Assembly: GCF_026790145.1 (NCBI RefSeq)
Contig: NZ_JALAMS010000059.1
Span: 1 to 5,904 of the forward strand
Reading direction: 5' to 3'
Source: Bacillus_I endophytica_A
GTDB taxonomy: Bacteria > Bacillota > Bacilli > Bacillales > Bacillaceae_H
DNA: 5,904 nucleotides
Under the pieces are notes generated by a model that worked only from the letters and a program-made list of their open reading frames with translations, was not told the DNA's origin and made no database searches. Positions 5,703 to 5,904 of the stretch are shown here, in pieces. The position numbers were made by a program, and so were the translations under genes. How positions within the stretch are numbered: position 1 is the stretch's first letter; every line of letters starts with the position of its first letter.

Positions 5703-5721
5703 GGGTTCTGGTGCAAAAACC
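5703..5721. repeat. IS6-family terminal inverted repeat
   Basis: GGGTTCTGGTGCAAAAACC closely resembles IS6-family ends such as the staphylococcal IS431/IS257 end that begins GGTTCTGTTGCAAA. It lies 44 bases beyond the stop of the IS6 transposase at 5766, as expected. The first base could be 5703 or 5704. The 8 bases outside it (5695-5702, AAAAACAA) would be one target-duplication copy if the insertion was simple. Confidence 0.7.
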
Positions 5722-5765
5722 TATTACTAGAGACATAGAGAACCAGTTTCCTTTAAGTTGCTAAC

Positions 5766-5904
5766 TTATGAAGCTAATCCAAACAGTTGATGGATGAATT
5801 CTTTTTGATTTTGGACAGACTTCTCCCTTTGGTGAGTCTGTTTCTTTTTAATCATATGCATGGCTTCTATGCCACACAGTATGTAAGTAGCTGTACGAAA
5901 TGAC
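5766..5904 (-). CDS. IS6-family transposase, C-terminal 45 residues (partial at window edge)
   Basis: Read leftwards from the window edge, the frame contains FRTATYILCGIEAMHMIKKK and then QNQKEFIHQLFGLAS before TAA (5766-5768). This is the conserved IS6 transposase C-terminus (family pattern F.TA..TI.GIEA.HM..K.Q, then F...LFG.A). The visible part is uninterrupted and looks intact, unlike the decayed copy at 2888-3123, which covers a different part of the protein and lies on the other strand. The catalytic DDE region would be to the right of the window. Confidence 0.88.
   Translation of the reverse strand, partial: SFRTATYILCGIEAMHMIKKKQTHQREKSVQNQKEFIHQLFGLAS

Larger units (their letters stand above)
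5703..5904 (-). mobile_element. End of an IS6-family (IS240-like) insertion sequence, cut by the window edge
   Basis: It has a terminal repeat, a short noncoding tail and the C-terminus of the transposase, all on the minus strand and all continuing past 5904. IS6 elements move by replicative transposition and form cointegrates and adjacent deletions. This could explain the truncated Tn3 transposase and IclR gene nearby. Confidence 0.8.

Noticed and set aside
1..5904. CRISPR array, tRNA, rRNA or T-box in the window
   Set aside because: I saw no regularly spaced direct repeats, no tRNA-like cloverleaf and no T-box element. The GGACC dyad is a palindrome, not a T-box TGGNACC-type loop with specifier stem.

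Overview
The window looks like an accessory or plasmid-like stretch from a low-GC Gram-positive bacterium, most likely Bacillaceae. The genes are AT-rich, ribosome binding sites are strong and AGGAGG-like, Rho-independent hairpins are clear, and the mobile-element relics are of Tn3 and IS6 (IS240-like) type. I cannot assign a species.

Left part (1-2244): the 3' 724 codons of an MMPL-family (RND superfamily) membrane transporter, lacking only its extreme N-terminus, followed by a strong terminator. From about 2245 to 3197 lies mostly gene-poor DNA. It holds an 11-bp inverted repeat, a 47-codon single-span membrane protein with a good ribosome binding site, a perfect 12-bp-stem terminator, and a decayed piece of an IS6-family transposase (about 2888-3123).

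Middle (3198-4035): a VTT-domain (TVP38/TMEM64, DedA-like) membrane protein whose reading frame breaks exactly at an A-AAA-AAG heptamer. Reading through with a -1 shift restores a coherent 234-residue protein. This could be a simple lost A in a homopolymer or a programmed shift.

Right part (4036-5904): a mobile-element mosaic. A 38-bp Tn3-type terminal inverted repeat starts at 4036, with a terminator hairpin and the last ~60-70 codons of a Tn3 transposase just inside it (minus strand). The transposase is cut off, and next comes a visibly more GC-rich minus-strand gene for an exported protein made of two tandem NTF2/SnoaL-like domains. Its leader contains a relic of an IclR-type helix-turn-helix and a GGACC-N3-GGTCC operator-like palindrome. 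The window then runs into the end of an IS6-family insertion sequence (terminal repeat at about 5703, transposase C-terminus running off the edge).

The genes do not form an evident pathway. The best reading is two chromosomal-type membrane-protein loci next to a rearranged transposon region carrying the NTF2-like gene as possible cargo. I found no new defence or biosynthetic system. The most notable points are the frameshift heptamer, the duplicated NTF2-like secreted protein, and several gene relics too decayed to show as ORFs.
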